64,000 bases of DNA from Halomonas sp. 54_146 (GTDB taxonomy: Bacteria > Pseudomonadota > Gammaproteobacteria > Pseudomonadales > Halomonadaceae). The translations under genes and the position numbers were made by a program. The stretch is taken from contig NZ_LGEN01000007.1 of NCBI RefSeq assembly GCF_001507855.1, positions 1 to 64,000 on the forward strand, read 5' to 3'. The number at the start of each line of letters is the position of its first letter. The first letter of the stretch is position 1. Positions 8,158 through 16,707 of this stretch are shown here, one piece after another. The notes below the pieces were generated by a model that was not told where the DNA came from, did not search any database, and saw only the letters and a list, made by a program, of their open reading frames with translations.

Positions 8158-8853
8158 ATGTTAAGCAAAATTATGACTGCCCTACGCGGTAAAGCCAATG
8201 AAACCGGTCAAGCCGTGGTGGATTCTCAAGCGCTGCGCATTTTAGACCAGGAAATTCGCGATTCAGAAAATCACCTGAGCCAGTCTAAAACCGAGCTTAC
8301 CCGGCTGATGGGCCAGCGCCAGCTGAACAGCAATAAAGCCGATACGCTGGAAAGCAAAATCGCCGAGCTGGAAAAAAGCGCTGAAGCCGCGCTGGATAAA
8401 GGCGAAGAAGCCCTGGCGGTGGAAGTCGCTGAGCGCATGGTGGCGCTGCAGGATGACCTGGAAGCCGAGCGCGCGATTGTGGGCGAGTACGATGCCAGCA
8501 TCGAAAAACTGCGCGGCGCGATTCGCGGCACCGACAACCAGCTTCGCCAGCTCAAGCAGCAGGTCAGCGTGGTAAAAGCGACAGAATCGGCGCAAAAAGC
8601 CCAGTCCGCCGTGGCATCTCGCCACTCGGGCCAAAACAGCGCGATGAGCAGCGCCATGGAATCGCTAGAGCGCATTAAAGAGCGCCAGCAGCTTAACTCC
8701 GCGCAAATGCACGCCGCCGATGAAATGGCCGCCGAAGAGAGCGGCAGCTCGCTGGAAGCGCGCCTGAAAGCCGCGGGCATTGGCGGCACGCAGCGCAAAG
8801 CAGACGATGTGTTAGCGCGCCTGAAAGCGAAGAAAAGCGCTGCTCAAGAGTAA
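8158..8853 (+). CDS. yjfJ: PspA/IM30 family protein, YjfJ
   Basis: A 231-residue PspA/IM30 (ESCRT-III-like) protein, almost entirely alpha-helical coiled coil. Expected role: binds the inner face of the cytoplasmic membrane and protects or remodels it under stress. The start MLSKIMTALRGKANETG is the amphipathic helix 0/1 of the family; the long coiled coil runs over residues 25-145. A conserved LEARLKAAGIG and a short helix close the protein. I chose the ATG at 8158 rather than an upstream frame at 8113 because the family N-terminus begins there. In E. coli the equivalent YjfJ sits in the same operon context, separate from the pspABC operon. Confidence 0.9.
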   Translation: MLSKIMTALRGKANETGQAVVDSQALRILDQEIRDSENHLSQSKTELTRLMGQRQLNSNKADTLESKIAELEKSAEAALDKGEEALAVEVAERMVALQDDLEAERAIVGEYDASIEKLRGAIRGTDNQLRQLKQQVSVVKATESAQKAQSAVASRHSGQNSAMSSAMESLERIKERQQLNSAQMHAADEMAAEESGSSLEARLKAAGIGGTQRKADDVLARLKAKKSAAQE

Positions 8854-8886
8854 GCTCAGCGCTTAAATAGATGAGGGAGCCAGGCC

Positions 8887-9609
8887 ATGCTTAATACGCT
8901 GAAAGCACTTTTTCGTGCCACCACGGAGAAACCACCCGAGCCGCCTACAGGCCGCCCGGTAGCCGCGGGCTTACCCGTGGGCGTCAGCCAGGAAGACCTT
9001 GAAGGCTTGCGGCTAGATGGCCGAGTCAACATTAAGCTGATTGGCCTGCGCGCCCACCCCGATGCGCTGTTTCGCTGGGACGACGACGCCTACCACCATA
9101 TTGCCGCTGTCGGGCACGTTGACTTAGGCCAAGGGGCGCACTTAGTGCGCTTCTACCTAGATAACGACACCTGGCTGCAGGCCAATATCGAACATGGCAA
9201 GGTGCTTGAATATAAGCTGTTCGATTTTTACCGTGTTGCCCATCTTTCGGATGCCGAATTTGATAATGTGATCAACGGTGACGACAAGCAGCCCGACAGC
9301 ATTGGTGCCCAAACGATTAGCCTCGCCGCCACCTCAGACGAATCGCGCAGCTGTACCTATCAGCGGGTATGGGGCAGTAGCGACAGCCTGTGGTCGCCGC
9401 CAGTGATTTTCGAAGAGCAGGTGATGACCACCGAGAGCGTAGCCACTCGCCAGGTAACCCATCACGCGATGCTGTATGAACGCACCATTGCAGGCACTGA
9501 GCGTATGGAATACTTGCTGATGAGCGCTGAAAACGATGGCGAAGGCAGCTTTATGGTGGTGCACAACGTAGGGGTTGATGTGGCTTCTGTCGATATCGAC
9601 GCAATGTAA
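8887..9609 (+). CDS. yjfK: YjfK family protein (DUF2491)
   Basis: A 240-residue DUF2491 protein corresponding to E. coli YjfK. After a short polar start with proline-rich linker (residues 17-25), the conserved domain runs from about residue 45 (RVNIKLIGLRAHPDALFRWDD). It is rich in beta-strand sequence with WLQANIEHGKVLEYKLFDFY and the closing region with YERTIAGTERMEYLL. No signal peptide or membrane segment. It has a good GAGGGAG ribosome binding site. Function unknown; context links it to PspA-like membrane stress. A 17-bp tandem repeat begins at its stop codon. Confidence 0.85.
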   Translation: MLNTLKALFRATTEKPPEPPTGRPVAAGLPVGVSQEDLEGLRLDGRVNIKLIGLRAHPDALFRWDDDAYHHIAAVGHVDLGQGAHLVRFYLDNDTWLQANIEHGKVLEYKLFDFYRVAHLSDAEFDNVINGDDKQPDSIGAQTISLAATSDESRSCTYQRVWGSSDSLWSPPVIFEEQVMTTESVATRQVTHHAMLYERTIAGTERMEYLLMSAENDGEGSFMVVHNVGVDVASVDIDAM

Positions 9610-9631
9610 ATGTAGACGAAATGTAATGTTT
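9598..9631. repeat. Imperfect tandem 17-bp repeat across the yjfK stop
   Basis: GACGCAATGTAAATGTA (containing the TAA stop of yjfK) is followed by GACGAAATGTAATGTTT. The duplicate carries a second ATGTAA in the intergenic gap before yjfL. Confidence 0.6.
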
Positions 9632-9648
9632 ACGAGGAAACCAACACG

Positions 9649-10062
9649 ATGGTGAATTATCTCTACGGCCTGCCGTCATTTTTAGCCTATTTAGTGACGG
9701 CGATTATTATGCTTGCCGCCTTTATGTACTGCTACAGCCGGCTTACCCCGCACCACGAGTGGACCCTGATTCGTGAAGGCAATGCAGCGGCGGCCACCGC
9801 CTACGGCGGCTCCATTCTAGGGTTTACCATTCCGCTGTATAGCGCGATGGCGAACTCAATCAACTTTATCGATTTTGTGCTGTGGGGCGTGGTCGCGTTT
9901 ATCGTGCAGCTGGCAACGTTCTTCGGCGTTAAGCTGTTTTTGCGCAAGCAGGGTGAAAGCCTTTCTCAGCACATCACCGAAGGCCACCAGGCCTACGGCA
10001 TTTTAATGGCCAGCGTGGCCGTGGCAGTCGGCTTGCTCAACGCCGCTTCGATGACTTGGTAA
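9649..10062 (+). CDS. yjfL: YjfL family inner-membrane protein (DUF350)
   Basis: A 137-residue DUF350 protein with four hydrophobic segments, at about residues 10-29, 47-70, 75-95 and 112-133, matching E. coli YjfL. The family pattern of two duplicated two-helix units is visible (YGGSILGFTIPLYSA in the second segment; AYGILMASVAVAVGLLNAA in the last). It sits in the inner membrane next to PspA and ATP-grasp genes. No biochemical function is known. GAGG precedes the ATG by eleven bases. Confidence 0.88.
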   Translation: MVNYLYGLPSFLAYLVTAIIMLAAFMYCYSRLTPHHEWTLIREGNAAAATAYGGSILGFTIPLYSAMANSINFIDFVLWGVVAFIVQLATFFGVKLFLRKQGESLSQHITEGHQAYGILMASVAVAVGLLNAASMTW

Positions 10063-10090
10063 CGACGACGTGGTAAAGGAGAGAGCCGGT

Positions 10091-10711
10091 ATGTCTACAC
10101 ACGATCACCCCCACCTGCCCCGCCGTAAGCGCAGCGGGCGCTTGACGCTGGCGATGATGGGTGCCAGCGCCTTTGGCCTCACCGCCTGTGGCCAGCCGCC
10201 CCAGGAAGAGCAAATCACTGAGATTGAGTTCGATCAGCCGCGCAGCTTTCAAAGCGTTGAAGATTGCGTGGCAGAAAATGTCTATACCCGCAGCGCCTGC
10301 GAAGACGCCTACCAAGCCTCACTAGAAGCGGTACCGCGCTATAGCACCCTGGAAGAGTGCGAAGCTGAGAACGGTGAAGGTGCCTGTACCGCACCGACCG
10401 AAGAGCAGTCCCAGGCCGCGACCGGCAGCACAGGTGGCAACTGGTTTATGCCTGCGATGATGGGTTATATGGTCGGCAGCATGATGTCCAACACCAACCG
10501 CGGGCGCTCCTTCGAGCGGGTTTATCAAGAGCCGGTCTACCGCAATCGCCAAAACCAGGGTAACTGGAACACGGCGACCAATCAGGCGACCCAGCGCGTT
10601 ACCCAGCGCAACGATGCGATGCGCAGCTCAGTCGCTCAGAACCGCCAAGCAGCCTCTCAGCGCAGCGGTTTTGGCTCGCGCTCATCAGCACGAGGCGGCT
10701 GGGGCTCCTAG
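10091..10711 (+). CDS. yjfM: DUF1190 lipoprotein, YjfM
   Basis: A 206-residue DUF1190 protein equivalent to E. coli YjfM. It has a basic N-terminus (RRKRSGR) and a hydrophobic stretch ending in the lipobox-like LTAC at about residue 31, which suggests a lipoprotein. Two Cys-containing repeats follow (SVEDCVAENVYTRSACEDAY and TLEECEAENGEGACT). The rest is a Gly/Met-rich segment with MGYMVGSMM and an Arg/Gln/Ser-rich, disordered tail ending RGGWGS. The ATG at 10091 follows AAAGGAG; a GTG at 10070 is in frame but has no such site. Confidence 0.85.
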   Translation: MSTHDHPHLPRRKRSGRLTLAMMGASAFGLTACGQPPQEEQITEIEFDQPRSFQSVEDCVAENVYTRSACEDAYQASLEAVPRYSTLEECEAENGEGACTAPTEEQSQAATGSTGGNWFMPAMMGYMVGSMMSNTNRGRSFERVYQEPVYRNRQNQGNWNTATNQATQRVTQRNDAMRSSVAQNRQAASQRSGFGSRSSARGGWGS

Positions 10712-10729
10712 CCATTATTGGATACCACC

Positions 10730-11896
10730 ATGCTGCGAATTGAGATCCCTGAACGAAGCAATTGGAAGGCCCTGGCCCACGAGCTGGGCTTTCATTTTCA
10801 CACCATCGACGGGGAGCCCTACTGGAAAGAGGATGCCTACTACCAGTTCACCATGGAGCAGGTAGAGCGCGATATCGAAGCACCTACCGAGGAAGTGCAC
10901 GAGATGTGCATGGAGCTGGTCGATAAAGTCTGTCACTCCAATGCGCTCATGCAGCGCTTAGCGCTACCCGAACATATGTGGGACAGCATTCATAACTCGT
11001 GGAAATCGGGTCAGCCACACCTCTATGGGCGGATGGACTTTGCCTACGCAGGCGATGGTCCGGCGAAACTTTTAGAGCTCAATTACGACACCCCCACCTC
11101 GCTTTATGAAGCGGGCTTTTTCCAGTGGGTGTGGCTGGAACAGGCGATTGCGCAGGGTATCCTTCCCCGCCATGCTGACCAGTACAACTCGATTCAAGAA
11201 CGCTTGGTCAATGCCATGGCGCACCTTGGCGACCGTATTGAAGACCGCACCCTGTACTTTTCCTGTATCAAAGATAATGCCGAAGAGCGCGCCACCGTCC
11301 ATTACCTGCAGGACGTAGCGGTGCAAGCCGGCCTTAAAGCACCGTTTATTTACACCGAAGATATTGGCCTACGTGCTGGTGCCGAGCACTTCGTTGACCT
11401 TGAAGACCAGCCGATCCACGCGATTTTCAAGCTCTATCCCTGGGAGGAAATGGCCGACGATGCCTTTGGCGAACATATCCCTGAATTAAACACCCACTGG
11501 TTTGAGCCACCCTGGAAAGCGATTCTCTCTAACAAGGGGATTTTGCCCCTGCTGTGGGAGCATTTTAAGGGTCACCCCAATCTGCTACCGGCGTTTTTCG
11601 AGGATGCCAACAGCCCGCCGCTGCCTGCTGGCTGGGTGCGTAAGCCGTTTTTCTCCCGGGAAGGCAGTAACATCGAACTGATTACCCCAGCGGGGCAGCG
11701 CGAAGCCGTGGACGGCCCCTATACCGACAGCCCCTGGATTCGACAGGCCTACCACCCTATGCCGCGCTTTGGTCATAACCACGCCCTCATCGGTAGCTGG
11801 GTAGTGGGCGACCGTGCCTGTGGCATGGGCATTCGCGAAGACGTTGGCCGCATCACCAAAGACTCCTCCTGCTTTGTTCCCCACGCAATCGTTTAA
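10730..11896 (+). CDS. yjfC: Glutathionylspermidine synthase-like ATP-grasp protein, YjfC
   Basis: A 388-residue protein closely resembling E. coli YjfC/YgiC, of the glutathionylspermidine synthase C-terminal ATP-grasp family. Landmarks: YGRMDFAYAGDGPAKLLELN (residues about 98-117) with the acidic metal ligands, NYDTPTSLYEAGFFQW, ILSNKGILPLLWE, and the C-terminal RKPFFSREGSNIE and GSWVVGDRACGMGIRED. It lacks the N-terminal amidase domain of true bifunctional enzymes. YjfC/YgiC proteins are thought to ligate amines to peptides by an ATP-dependent reaction, but their substrates are not settled. The ATG at 10730 fits the family; a TTG four codons upstream is possible. Last gene of the operon. 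Confidence 0.88.
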   Translation: MLRIEIPERSNWKALAHELGFHFHTIDGEPYWKEDAYYQFTMEQVERDIEAPTEEVHEMCMELVDKVCHSNALMQRLALPEHMWDSIHNSWKSGQPHLYGRMDFAYAGDGPAKLLELNYDTPTSLYEAGFFQWVWLEQAIAQGILPRHADQYNSIQERLVNAMAHLGDRIEDRTLYFSCIKDNAEERATVHYLQDVAVQAGLKAPFIYTEDIGLRAGAEHFVDLEDQPIHAIFKLYPWEEMADDAFGEHIPELNTHWFEPPWKAILSNKGILPLLWEHFKGHPNLLPAFFEDANSPPLPAGWVRKPFFSREGSNIELITPAGQREAVDGPYTDSPWIRQAYHPMPRFGHNHALIGSWVVGDRACGMGIREDVGRITKDSSCFVPHAIV

Positions 11897-11970
11897 GCGC
11901 AAGTACCCAAACACACTGATATCGCGCTAGACAGCCCTCATAAAAAAAGCTGAAATCGTTGCCACTAAAC

Positions 11971-11994
11971 TAAGTAAAGTGGTAAGTAGAGTGG
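11971..11994. repeat. Tandem 12-bp repeat at the left arm of a terminator
   Basis: TAAGTAAAGTGG is followed by TAAGTAGAGTGG. The second copy provides the left arm of the terminator stem at 11986-12009. Confidence 0.6.
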
Positions 11995-12014
11995 CAAGCA
12001 TCACTCTACTTTTT
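11986..12014 (+). terminator. Rho-independent terminator of the yjf operon
   Basis: GTAGAGTG pairs with CACTCTAC around an 8-base loop (stem extendable by two A-T pairs), followed by TTTTT at 12010-12014. It lies 90 bases after yjfC and before the chemoreceptor gene, so it separates the two operons. Confidence 0.85.
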
Positions 12015-12075
12015 ACCCTGAGCGCTACTCAGCAGCGCCGTTAGGGACACCGTTCACTTTGGAGCAACGGCAAAC

Positions 12076-14115
12076 ATGATGGCGCGTTGGAAATCCCTAC
12101 CTCTACGGCTTCGTTTATTTCTCTCTTTTGGAACCGTCTTAGCGCTCGCCATGCTCTTGGCGCTTTACCTCCAAGCGCGCTCCCACGGCCAAGCGCAGCT
12201 GAACAACCTGCTCAATGAAGAGTTACCCGCACAAGTCGAAGGGCTAGCGGCGCATGTCAACCTTAGCCTAAGCCAAGATTTGGCCATCTCAGAAAGCCTT
12301 GCTAACAATTATTTTATTGAGCAATGGGTTCGCGACGGGCTGCCCGAAGAACAAAGAAACGGCATTGCCAGCTACCTTGCGCGCTTAATGACGCAGCTAG
12401 ACACCGAGCTGCTGTTTATCGCCACCCACTACCAGGGGCGCGGCTACTACTTTCAGCTACGTGACGGCGAATTTCTACAGCGCCCGCTGCAACCGTCAGG
12501 CAGTGAAGATGACTGGTACTACCGCTTTACTGACAGCGAAGACGCTTATGAACTGAATTTAGATACCGACACTTTCTCGCCAGATGAAGCCTTTGTATTT
12601 ATTAATTACCGTAGCGCCGCAACCGCCAACGGCCGCCCGCTCGTTGTCGCCGGGGCGGGGCTTGATCTCTCCCACATGGCTTCCTTAATTGACGACTTTC
12701 GCCTAGGCCAAATGGGGCGTGCTTCGCTGCTCAGCGCCGAAGGTGAGCTGCTCGTTCGCAGCGGTGAAACCGTTCACAGCACTGAAACCGTTCTTAGCAG
12801 AGAAACCACAGCGCAGACCCTGCCTGACCAAGCGCCGCAAGACCTGCTGGAAAATGAGCAGCTGCAGACACATGAAGTAAACCGCGACGGCCAAACGCTG
12901 CTAGTCAGTACGCTTTGGCTGCCCGAGTTACAGCGCTATTTAATGGTCGAAGTCGACAAAGAAGCGTATCTGACCTCAACCCGTGAGCGCTTTTTGGAAT
13001 CCAGCGGCCTAGGTTTACTCATTTTGCTCGTTGGGTTGCTAGTGCTCTACCCGCTGACCGGCAGCTTGATCCGCCCGCTGGTGCATTTTCAACGTCAGCT
13101 TAAAGACATTACCCATAGTTTAGATCTCTCGCGACGCGTCAGCACCGACGACAAAGCAGAGCTTGGCGACTTAGCCAATCAAACCAATGAGCTACTTGAG
13201 CGGCTTTCCCGCGCCATTGCCGCAGTGGGTAAGAATTCCCAAGCGCTGACCCACGTCGCCGACCGGCTGGCAAAAACGGCGGGGCTTTCCGGTGTGCACG
13301 GCAGCGACATTGACCACGAAGCAAGCCAAACCATGGCGGCGGCCGTTGAAGAAATGGCCTCTTCGGTGGCTGAAATCACCTCTACCATGGAAGAACTCTC
13401 CACCTCTTCTACCCAAATCGCTGACCACTCTCAATCAGTGGTCGATGTCGCCAATCAAACGCTGGAGCGCAGCCGCAAAGGCAGTACGGCGATGCAGCTT
13501 TTGCAGTCAAAAATGCAGGATATCCGCAGCGACAGCGAACAAAGCCTGGCAGAGATCATGACCCTGGGGGCAAAATCCAAACAGATCAACAAAGTCATGG
13601 AGCTGATCAACACCCTAGCCGCTCAAACCAAGCTGATCGCCTTTAATGCTGCTTTAGAAGCGTCAAGCGCCGGGGATGCTGGCCGACGTTTTTCCGTTGT
13701 TGCCAGCGAAATACGCCGCCTGGCTGACAGCGTGACCGACTCTACCCAAGAGATTGAAGAGCATACCGATGATATTCAAACGGCGATTAATCGCTTAGTG
13801 GTGGCCTCTGAAAAAGGTGCTTCTTCTATCGAGCAAGGCGTTGAAGTGAGTATTAACACCGCCCAGGATTTGGAAGCGCTGCTCAAAGCCGCCAGCCAAA
13901 CCAGCAGCGCCGCCCAGCAAATATCGCTGTCTACCCAGCAGCAAAAAACAGCCAGTAGCCAAGTGGTGATGGCGCTACGCGATATCGATACGGCCAGTTC
14001 ACGCAACGCGCACTCCGTGCGCAGTATTACTGACATCAGCCAAGATATGATTCATATGTCAGCCGAGCTGAACGCTTTGGTTCAGGAGTTCACCCTAACA
14101 AATAAAAACCGCTGA
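12076..14115 (+). CDS. Methyl-accepting chemotaxis protein (receptor of a Wsp-like pathway)
   Basis: A 679-residue transmembrane chemoreceptor. TM1 is at about residues 9-29, followed by a roughly 280-residue periplasmic ligand domain, probably dCache (the DDWYYRF and FVFINYRSAA segments are typical). TM2 is at about 309-328, a HAMP domain at 329-385, and the cytoplasmic signalling helices run from about 400 to the end. The hairpin tip reads LAAQTKLIAFNAALEAS, differing from the usual QTN-x-LALNAA-x-EA. There is no C-terminal NWETF-type tether for CheR/CheB. Directly followed by cheB, it heads the chemosensory operon and is the only receptor in it. Two adjacent ATGs (12076, 12079) follow GGAG. 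Confidence 0.93.
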   Translation: MMARWKSLPLRLRLFLSFGTVLALAMLLALYLQARSHGQAQLNNLLNEELPAQVEGLAAHVNLSLSQDLAISESLANNYFIEQWVRDGLPEEQRNGIASYLARLMTQLDTELLFIATHYQGRGYYFQLRDGEFLQRPLQPSGSEDDWYYRFTDSEDAYELNLDTDTFSPDEAFVFINYRSAATANGRPLVVAGAGLDLSHMASLIDDFRLGQMGRASLLSAEGELLVRSGETVHSTETVLSRETTAQTLPDQAPQDLLENEQLQTHEVNRDGQTLLVSTLWLPELQRYLMVEVDKEAYLTSTRERFLESSGLGLLILLVGLLVLYPLTGSLIRPLVHFQRQLKDITHSLDLSRRVSTDDKAELGDLANQTNELLERLSRAIAAVGKNSQALTHVADRLAKTAGLSGVHGSDIDHEASQTMAAAVEEMASSVAEITSTMEELSTSSTQIADHSQSVVDVANQTLERSRKGSTAMQLLQSKMQDIRSDSEQSLAEIMTLGAKSKQINKVMELINTLAAQTKLIAFNAALEASSAGDAGRRFSVVASEIRRLADSVTDSTQEIEEHTDDIQTAINRLVVASEKGASSIEQGVEVSINTAQDLEALLKAASQTSSAAQQISLSTQQQKTASSQVVMALRDIDTASSRNAHSVRSITDISQDMIHMSAELNALVQEFTLTNKNR

Positions 14116-14127
14116 TAAGGATGCCGA

Positions 14128-15225
14128 ATGAGTGGAATTCGGGTAGTAATCGCCGACGATAGCCAAGTAGCCCGTGACGTGCTGCGCGCCATCCTCAGCC
14201 AAGACGACGCTATTGAGATCGTCGGTGAAGCTACTAACGGCCGCGAGGCGGTGGAACTGGCCAAGCGCCTAGCACCGCAGCTGGTCACCATGGACCTCAA
14301 CATGCCGGTGATGGACGGCCTAAGCGCCATTGAAGAAATCATGTACACCAAAGGCGTACCGATTTTGGTGATCAGTGACCGCTCTGACGCACAAACCGCC
14401 TATCGAGCGCTGGAAGTGGGGGCGCTGGAAGTGATGCCAAAACCCTCGTTAGACACCGCAGACGCCGAATACTTGTTAGAGCGTGTTCGGCTGCTGGCAG
14501 GGGTGGCGGTAATTACTCGCCTGCGCCGGCGCACTAGCGTGCCAGCACCGCCTACCGCCGCTTCAACGCCACCTGCTTTACCGACACACTCGCTACAGCC
14601 GCTCTCTCTACCGCAAGCGGTGCCCCGCGACTTCCAACGCATTGTGGCCATTGCCTGTTCGACCGGCGGCCCCCAAGCCTTAGTGCACCTGTTGCGAATG
14701 CTGCCGCCCTCCTTTCCCGCGCCCATTGTGATCGCCCAGCATATCAGCCATGGGTTTATTAACGGCATGGCGCAATGGCTGGCATCGCTGTGTGCAATGC
14801 CGGTCAGCGTTGGCCAAGAAGGCGAGCACCTATGCCCAGGGCATATATATTTATCGCCTTCAGAAAGTAATTTATGCGTCACCCCACGCCACCGCTTTCA
14901 GCTGCACCCCAGCCCCGAGCGCGCTCTTTATCGCCCTAGCTGCGATGTACTGCTGCAAAGTGTCGCGGATGTTTACAGTGCCGATGCCATTGGCGTTATT
15001 TTGACCGGCATGGGGCGCGATGGCGTTAATGGTATGCGTGCCATTTATCAAGCAGGTGGCACCACGCTCGCTCAGGATGAAGCCAGTTCTGTTATCTATG
15101 GCATGAACCAAGAGGCCGTCAACGCCGGTGTTATTCAACACGTGTTGCCACTCAACGACCTGCCCGAGCGATTACTGCGCGACGTTTATGTCAGCGCCTA
15201 TTCAAGGCCGGAGCCATTAACATGA
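14128..15225 (+). CDS. cheB: Chemotaxis protein-glutamate methylesterase CheB (WspF-like)
   Basis: A 365-residue CheB: N-terminal receiver (residues 1-125, phospho-acceptor D56 in VTMDLNMPVMDG), a proline-rich linker of about 40 residues, and the C-terminal methylesterase. The catalytic triad region is visible: Ser in IACSTGGPQAL, His in IAQHISHGF, and Asp in ILTGMGRDGVNGM. It demethylates and deamidates receptor glutamates, resetting the pathway. The start follows AAGGATG; the stop overlaps the cheR start by 4 bp (ATGA). By domain content it corresponds to WspF. Confidence 0.95.
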   Translation: MSGIRVVIADDSQVARDVLRAILSQDDAIEIVGEATNGREAVELAKRLAPQLVTMDLNMPVMDGLSAIEEIMYTKGVPILVISDRSDAQTAYRALEVGALEVMPKPSLDTADAEYLLERVRLLAGVAVITRLRRRTSVPAPPTAASTPPALPTHSLQPLSLPQAVPRDFQRIVAIACSTGGPQALVHLLRMLPPSFPAPIVIAQHISHGFINGMAQWLASLCAMPVSVGQEGEHLCPGHIYLSPSESNLCVTPRHRFQLHPSPERALYRPSCDVLLQSVADVYSADAIGVILTGMGRDGVNGMRAIYQAGGTTLAQDEASSVIYGMNQEAVNAGVIQHVLPLNDLPERLLRDVYVSAYSRPEPLT

Positions 15226-16706
15226 GTGCGCTCACGGCCTTTAAAAACCTGGTGCATCAGCGCTGTGGTTTACACCTGGAAGGCCTGGCAGAAGCACGAT
15301 TAGACCGCGCCGTGGCCTCCCTACAAGCCACCACCAGGCTAACAGACACCACGCAGCTACTCACGCACTTAACCAGCGACCCGGCGCTGTTTGACCACTT
15401 TGTCAGCCAGCTGACCGTCAATGAAACCTATTTTTACCGCGAACCGGACGCCCTGAACTGGCTGGTCAACACTTACCTGCCCGAACGCTTAGCGGCGGGG
15501 GCGGCAGCGCTGTCTATTTTTAGTGCCGGCTGCTCTTCCGGCGAAGAGCCCTACAGCGTGGCCATGCTGCTGGCTGAACGCTTTGGCGAACATGCCAAAG
15601 CGCTATTTACTATCGCCGGCGGCGACGTAGACCAGCAAATACTCGCTAAAGCGCGCCAAGGGCTTTACAGCGGCATGGCCTTTCGCGCCTTACCGCCCAC
15701 CCTTAAAGAGCGCTACTTTAGCCCTGATGGGCAGTATTTTAAGGTCAATGAGTCACTGCGCCAGTGGGTCAGCTTTCGCACGTTGAACTTACTCGATACC
15801 GATGAAAGCAGCGTGGGCGGCCCTTTTGATGTCATTCTCTTTCGCAATGTGTCGATCTACTTTGATGAGCAAACACGCCGACGTATACAGCAGACGCTTC
15901 GCCAGTTACTCGCCCCGAACGGCATCTTGCTATGTGGCATTACCGAAACCCTAGGCAATGACCTAGGCGTTTTTGAGTTAGTACACGCGCAAGAGATTTT
16001 TTACTTTCAACCTCGCGAGCAAGCAACAGAGCGCGCTGACGATCAACCGCCCCCTCCTCTAGCGGCCTTGGCCACTGGCAGCGATGCTGAGAGCGATATT
16101 AAGAACGATATTAAAAACGATAAACATGTGGCCAGCTTCACTGCCCGAACTGGCGTACCGCCGGCCACGCTGGCTGAAAAGCAGTCAGAAAAGCAGGTTG
16201 AAGAACAGCCAGAAGAACAGCTTGAAGAACAGCCAGAGCGCGCCACAGCAGAAGGCTTTAGCCAACAGCTACTCAACGCCCACCAATTGCTCAACCAAAA
16301 TGCCTTTGCCGATGCCGCCGCGCTGTTACACAGCCTGCTAGAGCAGCGGCCTTGGTCCATTGATGCGCTGGTGCTGGCGGGCTTGGTCGCCCGTTGGCAG
16401 CAACAGCCGCAGCTTGCTTACGACTACTTCAAACGAGCCATTTACACAGCGCCGGAATGCTGGCCTGCGCACTTTTATTTAGCGGAGCTATATCGCCAGG
16501 GCGAATTAGCCGACGAGCCCGCACAGCGCCAACGTGGCTATGCCGCTGTGGTGCGTTTATTGGCTGCCGCGCCAACGGCAAGCGGCGGGCTAGACACCAT
16601 TGAGCCACCGCTACCGCCGGGCGATGCCCGTTTTCTTGCCGAACGTTACCTGGCGGCCGTCAATACTATGCCGGTGTCGCCCAGTACCACACAGGGAGTG
16701 GGTTAA
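15222..16706 (+). CDS. cheR: CheR methyltransferase with C-terminal TPR region (WspC-like)
   Basis: A 494-residue protein: CheR N-terminal helical domain (1-75), SAM-dependent methyltransferase (about 80-265; VNETYFYREP, FSAGCSSGEEPYS and DVILFRNVSIYFD), a low-complexity acidic linker (about 285-340 with DIKNDIKND and repeated EEQ/PEEQ units), and two or three TPR-like helices (about 345-440). The tethered TPR domain is characteristic of WspC-type CheR proteins acting on receptors that lack a pentapeptide tether, which fits the neighbouring receptor. The linker has grown by tandem duplication of 9-12 bp units. Translationally coupled to cheB. Confidence 0.93.
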   Translation: MSALTAFKNLVHQRCGLHLEGLAEARLDRAVASLQATTRLTDTTQLLTHLTSDPALFDHFVSQLTVNETYFYREPDALNWLVNTYLPERLAAGAAALSIFSAGCSSGEEPYSVAMLLAERFGEHAKALFTIAGGDVDQQILAKARQGLYSGMAFRALPPTLKERYFSPDGQYFKVNESLRQWVSFRTLNLLDTDESSVGGPFDVILFRNVSIYFDEQTRRRIQQTLRQLLAPNGILLCGITETLGNDLGVFELVHAQEIFYFQPREQATERADDQPPPPLAALATGSDAESDIKNDIKNDKHVASFTARTGVPPATLAEKQSEKQVEEQPEEQLEEQPERATAEGFSQQLLNAHQLLNQNAFADAAALLHSLLEQRPWSIDALVLAGLVARWQQQPQLAYDYFKRAIYTAPECWPAHFYLAELYRQGELADEPAQRQRGYAAVVRLLAAAPTASGGLDTIEPPLPPGDARFLAERYLAAVNTMPVSPSTTQGVG

Positions 16707-16707
16707 T

